From the NCBI GenBank assembly GCA_003427395.1, contig BFEA01000712.1, positions 325,046-369,735 on the forward strand: a stretch of 44,690 nucleotides of DNA, written 5' to 3'. The stretch is from Chara braunii. Lineage: Eukaryota; Streptophyta; Charophyceae; Charales; Characeae. The translations under genes and the position numbers were made by a program. Position 1 is the stretch's first letter. Every line of letters starts with the position of its first letter. The notes under the pieces are model-generated. The model was not told the origin of the DNA and searched no databases. It worked only from the letters and a program-made list of their open reading frames with translations. Below are positions 17,385 to 28,369 of the stretch, one piece after another.

Positions 17385-19178
17385 ATGCCACCATGCCAAA
17401 CCAAGACCTCCCAACACGCAGCTGCCGATGCCGATGCTGCTCTCGTCGCTGCCGCCGTGTCTGCCTCCACCTCATCCGCAGTTGTCGCCTCAGCCACCGC
17501 ATCCACTCCATCTTCCCCCAACATGGCCCAATCCTCTAGCATCAATATGACCGCCGTCAACACCCAGTCTGTTGACAGCCTCGGTCGCGAACTTACGGGC
17601 GAACAAAGATCCGAGCCCGTTGCCACCGATATCGCCACCCTCATTCGCATGATGTCCTCTTTCCAAACGGACATCCGCGCGTCCATCACCAAAATTGAAG
17701 CCAATATCTCTAGCCTATCCAACCGTGTGACCTCTATGGAGCATCAAATCCCAACAATCATAGTGGTCACGAACACGACACCCACCTCTACGACCGTGCC
17801 CACGTCCACCGCCCTCGAGTCCCAAACCACTACCCCCTCCATCCAGGCAGTCACCACCCCCACCCCCACGTCCGCAGCCACCTCCAGCCAGACCCCCCCG
17901 CCGACCTCCTCCACTCCTACTACCTCTACCACCACATCCACCACCTCTGCCTCCTCCACCCTCCCCCCCCCTCATCCGGCGCATCCAACACACCGCCTCA
18001 TTCCTTGCCCATCCACGTCACCCCTCTTCCCCCCCAACACTCTCATACCCTTCCCCAACCCATCATGACGACCTCCACCATCCCCACCATCCGTCCCACC
18101 TCTTGCCAAGTCACCTCCGGGGTTTACCCCGCAATGCCACAACTCCCCCCCAACTACCTCCTGGAGGACAACAACCAACTTGACTACACCTGCTACGACA
18201 CCACCCCCGATAACCTCAGCTTCAACACCCTCGCCCAGATCGTTTCTCGCGATGGGGAAATCCCTCGCTCCTTCCGATCCGGCGACATCATGTCCTTCTC
18301 CGGCCTCGCCCACGAGGACGTTTTCCTCTTCCTAACCCAGCTCCAGAACTCTTTTCACCTCCACCACATGCCCCTTGCCCTCTGGCTCCCCATGGCCACC
18401 TCCTGCCTCCTTGGCAATGCCGCCAAATGGTGGATGGCTGAAGTCAGCAACTGCCGAGCCTCCGGAGGACCACGCCATTCCTGCCTCCAATTGGCCAACC
18501 TTCTCACTGCCACCTTTCGCCCCCAGAAAACCATTGATGACTACCTTGAACAATTCTGCCACCTCCGCTAGACTGGTCCCACGGACCGTTTCGTCCAATA
18601 TGTATGCTCCCTCCGCCACCACCTCCCCACCACCGTCATTCCCGACTTTGCGTTCATCTCCCACATCAAACTAGTATGCCGCAAAGACCTTGCAACCGCC
18701 CTCGCCCACGAACCCGACATGCCCCTTGCTTCACCAGGATCGACTCCTCCACCCCCATCACCAGCCCGCGCCCGCCCCCTCCCGCACCTGTTTTTTCCTT
18801 CACATCACCCCTGAAGACACCACCTCCATCCCTTCCTCAGACGAGTTCACCACACCTGACCCCGACGCATCTTCCAATTCACTCGACTCTTCATCCCTCA
18901 CTCCCGAGGAACTCAATGTCCTCCAATTCATGAGAATGGAGCGCAAAGATCGCAACTCTCATCCACCCTCATCTACCCCACCCTCCCGCCTTAAGAAACT
19001 CACCCCCGAGGAGCGCACCTACCTCCAAGCAAACGGGGGCTGCTTTCGTTGTCACCAATTGGGGCACCTACAAACCAACTGCCCCAACGCCGCACAACTC
19101 ACCTGCCAGTCCGCCTCCACTCGACCCGCCTCCTCCACATCACCACCCTCGGCAAGCGCGGGTCCCTCCTCATCATGA
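17385..19178 (+). pseudogene. Element F gag (frameshifted, one TAG)
   Basis: It starts at ATG 17385 (MPPCQTKTSQH). The N-terminal part is Ala/Thr/Ser/Pro-rich with a predicted coiled coil (IRMMSSFQTDIRASITKIEA), then a long Thr/Pro linker. A frameshift near 17990-18065 moves to the capsid part (FSGLAHEDVFLFLTQLQNSF, LLTATFRPQKTIDDYLEQF), which meets TAG at 18569-18571 (likely once CAG) and continues (TGPTDRFVQYVCSLRHHLP). A second frameshift in the Pro-rich region near 18740-18800 leads to the nucleocapsid zinc knuckle [14 protein letters not shown] (CCHC, about 19041-19083). Gag would build the particle and bind RNA. The 3' end overlaps the pol frame. Confidence 0.85.
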
Positions 19179-20547
19179 ACACAGTCCCCAGGACATTGTC
19201 CCGGCATCGATATCGCGTCTGTCGGCCCACCCATCGGCGGCGTCCTCCGTCCCACCGATGGCTCATCTGGCATCGACAATTCATCTGCCTCCCCCCTCTC
19301 CGATGACACTCCCTCCACCGGACGACTCCCAGGCGTCGCAAACGCCTCCCACTGCCTCATGCTCCTCTACCCTTCTTCCAAACCCATCCACTATCACCTT
19401 CTTCGATGTTGTTGAGGAACAAGCTCGACACGATCGGCTTGTCCGCTTAGGCAACGAACAACGCCGCCTCAACACCATCATCTCCACCGCCAACTCATCT
19501 CGTTTCCACCTGAAATTCAACGCCGCCACCCTTGGTGCATCTACAACTAAGTTCTGGGCCCTCCTCGACATTGGAGCCACCGGTAACTTCATCACCGACG
19601 CGTGTGTCTGCAAAGTCGGACTTACCTCTACCGGTTACGACTCCCTGATCACGATTTGCCTAGGGGATAAAGACACCGCCGTCGTAGTAGACCGCATGGT
19701 TCCCGAGACCACCATGACCGTCGGAACCCTCCGCAGTCAGGTCTCGTATGATGTCATGCACTGGATGTGCGACATCGTCTTAGGAACCCCGTGGCTGGAC
19801 CGCTACATGCCATACACATTCCATCCCAACTTCCTTCGCCTCACCACACAACCATCGACATCGCCTATCTCCCAAGGCTCTGTCACCCAGCACCAATTCC
19901 TCCACATGGCTTGCCTAAGCCCCGACTCCGCCTACAACTGTCTTGTCCTTGATCGTGAAAGTCCCGAGGACTTACTCCCGACGGACAAACCTTATCAAGC
20001 CCCTCCCTCCAACCCCGCCATCACCTCAATCCTCGACGAGTTCAAGGACGTTTTTCCTGAGTCCTTACCCGCCGGACTACCTCCGGATCGTGGCGTATCC
20101 CATACCATCGATTTGGAACCCGGACATTCTCCACCTTGCCGCCCTCCATACCAACTCTTTGTCCCCGAAGTTGAAGAAATGAAGCGGCGACTCAGTGAAC
20201 TTCTTGAAAAAGGGTTCATTAAGCCAAGTTCATCCCCCTTTGGAACCAACTGCCTTTTTTTCAAGAAAGGTGGAACTTCGGAACTCCGCATATGCACAGA
20301 CTACCGCGCCTTGAACCGGATCACGATTAAGAACAAGTACCCCCTTCCTCGGATTTCCGAGCTCCTTGATCGTCTCCGTGGAGCCAAGTATTTTACCAAG
20401 ATTGACCTTCGCAGCGGCTTCCACCAGATCCGTATCCGCCAGGAGGACACCCACAAGACCGCCTTCCGCTCTCGGTTCGGGCACTACGAGTTCCTCGTGA
20501 TGCCATTCGGACTCACCAATGCCCCGCTACCTTCCAATCTACCATGA
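19130..20547 (+). pseudogene. Element F pol part 1: protease and RT palm N-terminal half
   Basis: The frame is open from about 19125, overlapping gag, and its first ATG is at 19258. The retropepsin motif reads [13 protein letters not shown], where D-S/T-G is expected, so the residue after the catalytic Asp is Ile, which probably impairs the protease. The [10 protein letters not shown] motif of gypsy proteases follows. RT motifs are present: [34 protein letters not shown] and [10 protein letters not shown]. The frame is lost at about 20522 by a one-base loss in a C run, and RT continues in the next frame. Confidence 0.92.
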
Positions 20548-21480
20548 ACCACATCTTTCGCAACCTCCTCGAAGTCTGTGTCGTCGTCTACGTTGATGAC
20601 ATCCTTGTCTTCAGCTCCACCTTCGAGTCCCACCTTCAACACCTCCGCCAAGTCCTCTCGATCCACCGAGAGCAAAAATTCTACGCCAAGCTCAACAAAT
20701 GTACGTTTGCCGCTTCGAGCGTCGAATACCTCAGCCACATTGTCTCTGTGGAAGGCATCCGTATGGACCCCTCGAAGGTCACAGCCCTTGTCAAGTACCC
20801 CCCACCCAAAACCCCCCTCCAACTCCGTTCCTTCCTCGGCCTTGCCAACTATTACTGCCTGTTCATTCGCAACTTTTCCGAGATCTCTTACCCTCTCCAC
20901 AAACTCACCCGCAAGGACGAGCCCTTCCATTGGAACGATCGCCGCCAACACGCTTTCGACTTACTCAAGCAAACCATCACCACGGCCCCTGTCCTCAAGA
21001 TCGCCGACCCCACTCGCCATCTCTATGTCACCACAGACGCCTCCGACTTCGCCATTGGAGTCGTACTGTCCCAACATTTCCCCCGCGACACCGCCGAGAC
21101 CCCCTCCATCAAGGACTCGCCCACTCACCCCGAGGCTCCACTTGACGAATACCCCATCGCCTTCGCAAGCAAGAAGCTCCTTCCCACGGAGATGAATGAC
21201 CCTTCCAACAAGAAGGAACTCCTCGCCGTGATTCACGCCCTCAAAATCTGGCGCCCGTACCTCGACGGGCAATACTTCACCATCCGCACTGACAACACCA
21301 TCGTCTCCTCCATCCTCTCCAAAAAAGATATCACTCCATGCAAAGCCCGCTGGCTAGACTTCCTTGCCCAGTTCACATTCACCATTTGCCATACCCCCAG
21401 CAAAAGCAACCGTGTTGCGGATGCCCTCTCTCGACGACTTGACCACAAGGCCCCCGAGAAAGTCTACGCCGCCATGACTC
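20523..21480 (+). pseudogene. Element F pol part 2: RT catalytic motif and RNase H
   Basis: Reading resumes as [10 protein letters not shown] with the catalytic YVDD box (VVVYVDDILVFSS near 20581-20620). The thumb and connection follow (LRSFLGLANYYCLFIRNFSE). RNase H shows all expected acids: YVTTDASDFAIG (D), NKKELLAV (E), IRTDNTI (D) and VADALSRR (D). Beyond about 21480 this frame becomes low complexity, because a frameshift moves the coding frame. RT and RNase H would convert the element RNA into DNA. Confidence 0.93.
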
Positions 21481-22673
21481 ATCCAACTCCTCCCATCACT
21501 CCATCACCGATACACGGTGCGACCTCTCTTGCCCGGACTTCGCCACCATCTACAACAAGCTCCGCGATCTTGACCCAGTCCCCTACTACTCCCTCCACGA
21601 CAACCTTCTCTACATCGATACCAAAGGCACTCGCCGACTTTGCATCCCCGACGCACGTGGTCTCCATATTCAACTCTTGGTCGAGCACCATGACACCAAG
21701 ACCGCAGGACACCTTGGTTTCCAGAAAACCTTCAACACCATCTCCCGCTACTTCTACTGGCCTTCCCTGCTCGCCGACGTGAAAGCATACATTCGCTCAT
21801 GCCCCACGTGTCAAGCTGTCAACCCCTCGAACCGGGCCAAACCCGGCAAACTGCAATCATCGCCCATCCCAACTCACCGGTGGCAGGCCATCTCCATGGA
21901 CTCCGTGTGCGGCCTCCCCAAGACCGACCGCTGGCATGATTGCATCTACGTCATTGTTTGCCGCCTCCACCAAACGTGCCCACTTCGTCCCTTGCACGAC
22001 CTTGCACAGTGCCAAAGACGTCGCCACACTCTTCTTCGACCATGTTGCTCGCCATCACGGCCTCCCCGAGAACATCATCAGTGANNGTGATCCTCGCTTC
22101 CTCTCACAATTNTGGAAACACCTCTTCACGGCCTACGGAACCACGCTCAAGTATAGCACTGCATTCCACCCACAGACCGATGGACAAACAGAGAAGATGA
22201 ACGATACACTCCAAAGAATCCTGCGGAAGTATTGTCATCCACACCAACATGATTGGGATCAGTTGCTCACAGCCGCCGAGATTGCCTACAACAACACCGT
22301 CTGCCCTTCCACCAGCATGTCCCCATTCTACCTCGACGTTGGCTACCACCCTCGCTTGCCCTCTGACTTCTTGCTCCCTTCGCAGCTTAACCCATCCACC
22401 CCCTGCCCCTCTCTCAATGAATGGGTAGCAACAATGAACAAACTCCTGAGAGCCTCCGAAGTCATTGAACGAACCCAAGAACAACAAGCCAACAAGACTA
22501 ACAAACATAGACGCGACGTGTCATTCAAAGTAGGGGACAAAGTTTGGCTCTCCGCCAAACGCTTTGAACCCGAACACGGCTTGTCCAAGAAACTCTCCAA
22601 CAAATGGCTCGGTCCCTTCCCCATCATTGAACAAACCTCCCCCGTCAGCTACAAACTCGCAACTTCCCCCTGA
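21481..22673 (+). pseudogene. Element F pol part 3: integrase
   Basis: A frame beginning near 21490 reads DLSCPDFATIYNKLRDLD, then the H2C2 zinc site (EHHDTKTAGHLGF...CPTCQ) and the first catalytic Asp in AISMDSVCGLPKTDRWHDC. A frameshift near 21955 leads to KRAHFVPCTTLHSAKD and the remaining core. The second Asp region (IIS..DPRFLSQ) contains two N at 22085-22086. The Glu is in HPQTDGQTEKMN. The GPY-like region (VGDKVWLSAKRF, KWLGPFPI) follows. The frame stops at 22673 with TGA, just before the chromodomain frame. Confidence 0.92.
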
Positions 22674-22675
22674 CA

Positions 22676-22983
22676 TGAGTCCTGTCCACCCAGTCTTCGA
22701 TGTCGAGTACCTGAAAGAATACCATGACTCCCTGCCCCAGTTCGCCGACCGCCCATATCCTAGACCGCCACCAATCATGCTACCCACAGGCCCTGAATTC
22801 GTTGTTGAAACCATCATCGGCCGACGAACCACTCAGGTATCTGATCAACCGGAACCAATCACTAAATACAAAGTCAAATGGACCGGATACCCCGACGAAG
22901 AATCTACATGGGAACCTCTCTCTAATCTTAAGAACGCCATGAAACTTGTCCGTGCCTATGATCGTGCTAATCCTATGTCCTAG
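22676..22983 (+). pseudogene. Element F pol end: chromodomain
   Basis: In the next frame the sequence MSPVHPVFDVEYLKEYH leads to a textbook chromodomain: FVVETIIGRR, YKVKWTGYPDEESTWEPLSN and LVRAYDRANP, ending at TAG 22981-22983. The aromatic residues (F/Y, W, W) that bind methyl-lysine are present. In chromoviruses this domain is fused to the integrase C-terminus and helps select heterochromatin. Here a one-frame shift near 22660-22675 separates it from integrase. Confidence 0.93.
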
Positions 22984-24090
22984 ATACCTATATAACTACG
23001 TCATAAACCCTGCTACAACCTCGCAACCCCTCTCTACACACACCCTTGAACCCAGTCCACCCTCCCCTTGACCTTCATTCCTGATGTCTGATCTGCCCTT
23101 GCCCGCGCCTAGCATTGTCCCATCTGTCCTCTCCACTACCTTGTCCCTCTTGCCGAATGCTTGTGAACCTGTGTGACTCCACGATAAAGGATCTAATGGC
23201 AAGCACACGAGGACGATGGCCTGCTGCCTCACTGTTCATGGAGATTATGCAGCTGGTTTGGCCACCATGCTGTTTCATCGGCCGGCATCCCGACTCATGG
23301 ACTTACTGGAGCAGCAACTTGTGACATGGATCTTTACATCAGTCTTCGACTTCCTTGCTTCCAGATCAAACCTTATTGCAGTTTGTGTACCGGACGCACC
23401 CTAGCACTTGGACTTTGACACTNGAACTACTACTACGCTTCTTGGACTTCTACCTATCACAGCCGCTGAAGACCGCTTCTACCACCTACTCCAAAGACCT
23501 GATCAAGACCGCTGCAGACCCCCTTTCAAGACACTTGGACACTTTGTTCCTGAGATTCTGCCTCCGACTCCTTCGGACACACCAGCCCTTGCATCCTGAA
23601 CAAACATTTTAATTTTAATTTTTCCTGACTTTGACAACCCTGTGGAACAGCATTAGCAGATCCCCTGTTCCCCTGACCATTGTTTCCCTTACCCACTACA
23701 ACATCAATAGAAATATCATGTTTCGCCGAACACCGTTTCCCTTACCCAGTAGAACATCAATAGAAGTTCCCTGTTCCCTGAACTCTGTTCCCCCTTAACC
23801 TATAGCAAACCATGCAGTCCCCTTAGTTCATCAGTAGGACTACCCTGCTCCCTGCCGTCCCTTTAGTTCATTTGTAGGAATACCCTGTTCCCTGCAACGC
23901 CCCCTAGTTCATCAGTAGGACAACTCTGTTCACCGGTACCAAACCCTGTTCCCTCTTACTCCTGCAGCCCATGCCACCCACATTATACCCCTCTTCCCTT
24001 TCGAGCTGTTAACCAGTGATCGGCCCCGTCCCGTCCTTCACAGATTTCAGCATTGCTTCATGATTTTTGGCAGCCGGGACGTTGCCTTCT
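22984..24090 (+). other. Element F 3' untranslated region with imperfect repeats
   Basis: No coding region is seen. From about 23640 to 23960 imperfect repeats occur, built on CCCTGTTCCCTG, TTAGTTCATCAGTAGGA and CCCAGTAGAACATCAATAGAA. One N lies at 23423. Confidence 0.7.
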
Positions 24091-24105
24091 AGAGGGAGGG
24101 GATAG
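24091..24105 (+). other. Element F polypurine tract
   Basis: AGAGGGAGGGGATAG stands directly before LTR-start-like sequence (TGGTACGG at 24106). This is the expected primer site for plus-strand DNA synthesis. Confidence 0.75.
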
Positions 24106-24187
24106 TGGTACGGATTCTGCCAGGGCTCGATCCCTGGTCTATGGGGATAGTGTTACGGATTCCACCAAGGCTCGATCCCTGGTCTAT
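24098..24187 (+). repeat. 45-bp tandem duplication across the PPT/3' LTR junction
   Basis: The segment GGGGATAGTG.TACGGATTC through GATCCCTGGTCTAT occurs twice with a 45-bp period (24098-24142 and 24143-24187). It therefore contains the end of the polypurine tract and the first 37 bases of the LTR. The left LTR has no such duplication. Confidence 0.85.
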
Positions 24188-24630
24188 CTTTTTGCTGTTT
24201 CGGCTGCATCCCGTTTTCGGCCTGGCACCCTTTTTCCAAACCCCTCCTTTGGTACCGTAGGATTTTGGACAACTGGCGCCATGCTGCAATTCGGGCGCCA
24301 CTTTCAAATACCCCATTTTTCAGTTCTGCCCTCGGGGCCTTTGCAGAAATGCCCCTGGTACCGTACGTGTCACCAGTACTTATACAGGCTCCCTGTACGG
24401 TACGGGGACCAGTCTCGTACCAGTTTCCAGCTGCTGTACTCGTACTTCGTGTGACTTGCCGTTTCGGCATTCGGGAATCAAAGACTTCGACTTTGTGCCC
24501 TTGCCACTGTGTCTGTGTCCGACCCTCAGTCGTGTCGAGTGAGTGTGTGTGTGTGTGTGCTCTCACTCTCTCCCTCTCTCCCTCTCGCTCTCCTCTCCCT
24601 CGGCTCTCCCTTAGCCTCGCGAGCGTTACA
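24151..24630 (+). repeat. Element F 3' LTR
   Basis: It starts TGTTACGGATTCC, ends GCGAGCGTTACA and is followed by GTGTG. It is close to the 5' LTR, with some substitutions and an about 18-bp length difference in the GTAC-rich part. Counting the duplicated start, the LTR could begin at 24106. Confidence 0.94.
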
Positions 24631-24635
24631 GTGTG
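24631..24635. repeat. Target site duplication GTGTG (right)
   Basis: This is the second copy of the 5-bp duplication flanking element F. Confidence 0.93.
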
Positions 24636-24819
24636 GGCTCTCCACAACCGAATTTCTGGAAGTGCTTGCTGAAGCTTGAAACTCTGCGGAGAGAAGAAAA
24701 TGTTCATGGCAAACATTGCAACCTTATCTTTATTTGTCTGTGTTTGCTGTCTTCGTCTTCTTTGGTGTGGTGTGTTGGTATCAATCAAACAATCATCCAA
24801 TCAATCAATCGATCAGTCA

Positions 24820-24990
24820 ACGAATGATTGATTGGATGATTGCTTGTTCAATAAAGCAATTACTTGTTTTTGGCTGTGTTCATCAGTTTTGCTCACTTGC
24901 TTCTTTTTTTAGCATGGATCCGTATTGGCATAGAATATTGAATCAATCAATCAATCAATCAACCAACCAATCAATCAATCAATCAGTCAT
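24820..24990. repeat. Repeat G copy 1 with (AATC)n
   Basis: GATTGATTGGATGATTGCTTGTTCAAT..AGCAAT, then a T-rich GTTCATCAGTTTTGCTCAC core, then TCCGTATTGGCATAGAAT and (AATC)n. The same order recurs at 25905-26035, 27580-27790 and 27795-27940. CAATC and GATTG words at the two ends can pair. It is possibly a small non-autonomous element; no protein is encoded. Confidence 0.7.
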
Positions 24991-24999
24991 AGAGCAAGG

Positions 25000-25530
25000 A
25001 ATTGCAAGGAAGATGATCAATAGCGAACTTCAGCAATCAAACAGCATCATATGCACAAGAACAGATAGTCGTGACCTCGAACCAACAGCAGAATTGCATC
25101 AGGAGTTTCACCAAATAAGGAGACACCAAGAGCTCATAATTGACAATGCTGGTAAAGTCTCATCATCATCATCAATGAAGAACCAATGTTGATATCCTAT
25201 CTGGCACTCGGTGCCCAGACTACAGATGGCAGATCCTATCTAGCCTAGACTACAATGCCAAAGATGACGTCAACAGCTTTCCCGAAGTACGAGCATACAG
25301 CGACCAATGTCTCACGCTTCCAGCACCAGGTATGTCTCTCGCCTCACTCACAACCTCGTTCCCCAACACACAGATGCCACTTGCACCCAAGGACCACCCT
25401 GCGCCACACCCAGCTTACAGCAGCGCAGCTCGGCTATGGCTGCCTGCTCCTTCCTGCTCGCCCGTGAGCGCGCGAGTGCCAGCGAGCTTCAGCGCAGCAG
25501 CGCTTGCGCAGCATGCAGCCAGCACCCGAA
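25000..25530. other. Non-coding, no recognised gene
   Basis: Several open frames of up to about 110 codons exist, but none has recognisable motifs. The stretch GCCCAGACTAC..GACAGA and AGCCTAG near 25213-25260 has a counterpart near 30530-30580. Confidence 0.4.
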
Positions 25531-25910
25531 TACCGAATGCGGAGGCAGGCCCTTCGCTATATGGAAGTGGCCTGCCTGCGTTCTGTCCCAGGCTGCATTG
25601 GGCCTTTCCCAAGAAGCGTTTGGTAGGCCCCGGTAGGCTGAGGCCCAGACCAACGAATTGGCCCAGGGCATCCTGAGTTGGGCCTGTGTTGCGAATCTCG
25701 CCCAGGGCCTGACTCAGATGCATTGGATAAAGACAGCCAGGGCCTGGGCGCTTCCAACCAAGTGGAGCAGCGCAACTGCCTGAATTACCCCAGTTGCGAA
25801 GTAGTCCAAAATAGGCCTCTGAGGGTCTGTCGGGCCTGCCTTCACTTAGGGTGGCCGACACTGTTGCAAATAGGGCCCAGTAGGGCTTATCGAGGCCTTG
25901 TGCCTCGCAT
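25530..25910 (-). repeat. GC-rich dispersed repeat E, copy 1
   Basis: Read on the minus strand, it contains CCCTAAGTGAAGGCAGGCC (core at 25833-25851), then CACTTGGTTGGAAGCGCCCAG and CCAGGGCC-type words. It matches copies at 30880-31050, 32885-33260 and 41560-41985. Confidence 0.7.
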
Positions 25911-26040
25911 AATTGTCATTTTCGCTGCGAGTTCATCAGCTTTGCTCGCTGGCTTCTCTTTTTGGCCCAAATCCGCGTTGGCATAGATCTAGCAGCCATG
26001 CAATCAATCAATCAATCTATCATTCAATCGATCGAAATGT
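25911..26040. repeat. Repeat G copy 2 with (AATC)n
   Basis: GAGTTCATCAGCTTTGCTCGC and TTTTTGGCCCAAATCCGCGTTGGCATAGAT, then (AATC)n. It is partial and lies directly beside repeat E copy 1. Confidence 0.65.
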
Positions 26041-27199
26041 ACATCAACCAGGCTGGGCCGGCAACCAGCCGGTTGAGCTACCCCGGTCCAACCGGAGCCG
26101 GACCAGCCCAGGGGGGGTGAACCGAGAAACCGGTTTTTAAAAAGAAGTGCCCAAATATCTTTTTTTTTTTTTCCGGCAGATTCCGACTGCGCTCTTCAAG
26201 AGCTGTCGGAATCCGCAATAAAATTTTCAAGGTGCAATATTTTTCAGGGGGCTTCCAGAGGGGGGCAGGGGGTTATTATTGACATATTCAGGCAACTATG
26301 GCTTCCACGGGGAGGGGTCAAGTAAGCCAGTTCACTTATCCGACCCCCCCGTGGCTGGAGCACTTCGTGGAGTGTGTTGCTTGATATTGATACCCCACGA
26401 GCTGAACTAGATATGATGAGGAGGTGAGGTCCTTTTCTGTTATAGCTCTTCCAGAGTCTAACTCGACTGCAGAAGAGTTATGGTTCCAGCTTTCAGCTCG
26501 TGGAGGCAGAGCGTTTTCTGTTTGTTGGTTTCTACATAAGGTGAGTTATCAGTCCGGAAGTATCTTGCCTGGTAGTCTGTCCAGATATATGTAGTGGAGC
26601 AAGGTCCATTTGAGATATAGAGAAGAATATAGCTTAGGGCTTGCACCTCGGACAGCTCTCACATCACGATTCCAAAATCCAAACCCATAACTTTTTCCAC
26701 AGATGGCAGGGACGTTGCAGAAGGATATAATCTCAGCAGAGCCTCATCACAAGCATAGTGTTCCCCTCATGGCCGAGGGTGAAAGAGCATCAGATGTTGC
26801 CAATGGTAACTGGTCCGTTGCACCACAAGATGACAAATTGAAGAAGGGGCCTACCCGACCCAGATCTTAAGAACAATGTATGGCGGTTCTCCGCTGCTGA
26901 TCTGCAAAGATCAGCGGCGGATATCCTCTGCCCGTTTTTCTTAAGGAATGGGGTCCTGGCTGATCTTCGCCGCTGATCTGTGACGATCGGCGGCCAAGAT
27001 TGGCCATTTTTTGGACTTGAAAAATCCGGGCCTACAGGACTCGGTTTCGAAATTGCGGGGAAGGGCCCAGCCCCACGAGGCCTTGGGAACACATACGTGC
27101 CGGCAAAAAAAAGATATTCAGGCCCCAGTGAAAATGTGCTGGGGGCAACCGGGAGGGAACCAGCCCGGGCCACCGGCCGGCCCAACCGGGAGGACCGCG
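26041..27199. other. Non-coding with CCGG-rich patches and hairpins
   Basis: CCGG/GGCCC-rich patches occur at 26050-26125 and 27050-27199. GATTCCGAC...GTCGGAATC forms a stem at about 26180-26216, and CCGCTGCTGATCT/AAGATCAGCGGCGG forms a tight hairpin at 26891-26920. No gene is recognised. Confidence 0.6.
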
Positions 27200-27324
27200 N
27201 NNNNNNNNNNNNNNNNNNNNNNNNNNNNNNNNNNNNNNNNNNNNNNNNNNNNNNNNNNNNNNNNNNNNNNNNNNNNNNNNNNNNNNNNNNNNNNNNNNNN
27301 NNNNNNNNNNNNNNNNNNNNNNNN
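27200..27324. other. Assembly gap (125 N)
   Basis: A run of N flanked on the left by a CCGG-rich patch. Confidence 1.
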
Positions 27325-27579
27325 TTATACAAAACATGTGAAATACCGGGGCCATTACCCGGCTTTGGCTGAGAATCAATTAAGAAAATTAAAGGAAATT
27401 TAGGAGAAGTCACGAGTAACTACAAAGGTACTAACCAACTCAACAATCCTTTTTTTAATATCAAACGGCCAAAATAGATAGGTGGAAACCCATTCAATCC
27501 CACCTAAGACTACCACCAGTATGACCGTTTTCAGCACAAGCCGGAGCTCTACCAGTCCTCATGGTCCCACTAATCAACC

Positions 27580-27940
27580 AATCTACGATTGAAGGATTGG
27601 ATTATTGCTTATGAAATCTAGTGATGACTTGTCTTTTTCGCAGTGTTCACCAATCAACGATTGATTGATTAGATCATTGCTAGTCCAGTAAAACAATGAA
27701 TTGTCGTTTTTCCTGTATTGCTTGCAGGCGTCTCTTTTTGGCTCAAATCTGTGTTCGCACTGAGCAAGCAATCATTCAATTAATCAATGAATAGACCAAT
27801 CAACGATTTATTTATTGGATGATTGCAACGATTGATTGGCTGGATGATTTCTTCTTCAATCGAGCAATGAGTTGTCGTTTTTGCTGTTTTTGTGAGTTTG
27901 CTCACCGGCTTCTCGTTTTGGCCCTGATTAATCGATGGAG
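27580..27940. repeat. Repeat G copies 3 and 4
   Basis: Two head-to-tail copies (about 27580-27790 and 27795-27940) share AATCAACGATT.ATT, GATCATTG or GATGATT, AGCAATGAGTTGTCGTTTTT and CTCGTTTTGGC or CTCTTTTTGGC. CAATC-type words flank each. Confidence 0.7.
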
Positions 27941-28369
27941 ATAGTGGGAATGAGGATAAGTGGGGGGGGCAGCATGCACTGGCTCTAACAGCTAGCTCTT
28001 TGGTTGGCTGCAGAATATAGCTAAGTATGCCATTGGTACAGTTTCTTGGGCACTGCCAGCAGGCAGAGGCAGCACTTTATGAAGTGGGGGCCCGCATGGA
28101 ATGTGGGACGGTTGAGAGGGACTCTACCAAAGGAGTTGTTTGGAGGATGGGGAGGAACGCATCGGCTTCTGAGATGGGGGAAGTTTCGGCCGATGACGGT
28201 CTTTCATTGGGGAAGGATGAGTTTCAGCTGGGTGAGGAGACATGGAGCCGTGAGGACAGATCTGCATTAGTGACAAGGATCCGTCAATCCACCATCTTGG
28301 GGAGCAGAGCTGCCATCCCGAGCCACGAGGACAGAGAGCGATCCATCGATGACTGAGTGATCGTCCCAT
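27941..28369 (+). other. Upstream part of the hAT relic, unrecognised
   Basis: An open frame at 28027-28356 (109 codons) shows no clear domain. It may be the decayed N-terminus, or the BED-type zinc-finger part, of the transposase that follows. No Cys/His zinc pattern is seen. Confidence 0.35.

Larger units (their letters stand above)
13152..24630 (+). mobile_element. Element F: complete Ty3/gypsy chromovirus, 11.5 kb
   Basis: LTRs lie at 13152-13644 and 24151-24630, with the PBS at 13646, gag at 17385-19178, pol about 19130-22673, a chromodomain at 22678-22983, a polypurine tract at 24091-24105 and the GTGTG duplication outside. The PR-RT-RNase H-IN-chromodomain order marks a chromovirus. 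The coding part is C-rich and unlike elements B, C and D at the protein level. The 3.7-kb leader and 1.1-kb 3' untranslated part are unusually long. It holds a 560-N gap and several frameshifts, so the present copy is inactive, although assembly errors may add to the breaks. Confidence 0.95.

Noticed and set aside
20484-20951. Minus-strand open frame of 155 codons opposite RT
   Set aside because: Antisense shadow of the clear + strand reverse transcriptase of element F.
20578-21195. Ser/Pro-rich 205-codon frame over element F pol
   Set aside because: Frame-shadow of RT/RNase H in C-rich DNA; low complexity and no domain.
25415-25861. 148-codon minus-strand frame in repeat E copy 1
   Set aside because: GC-rich repeat sequence without protein motifs; the other copies of the repeat do not keep the frame.
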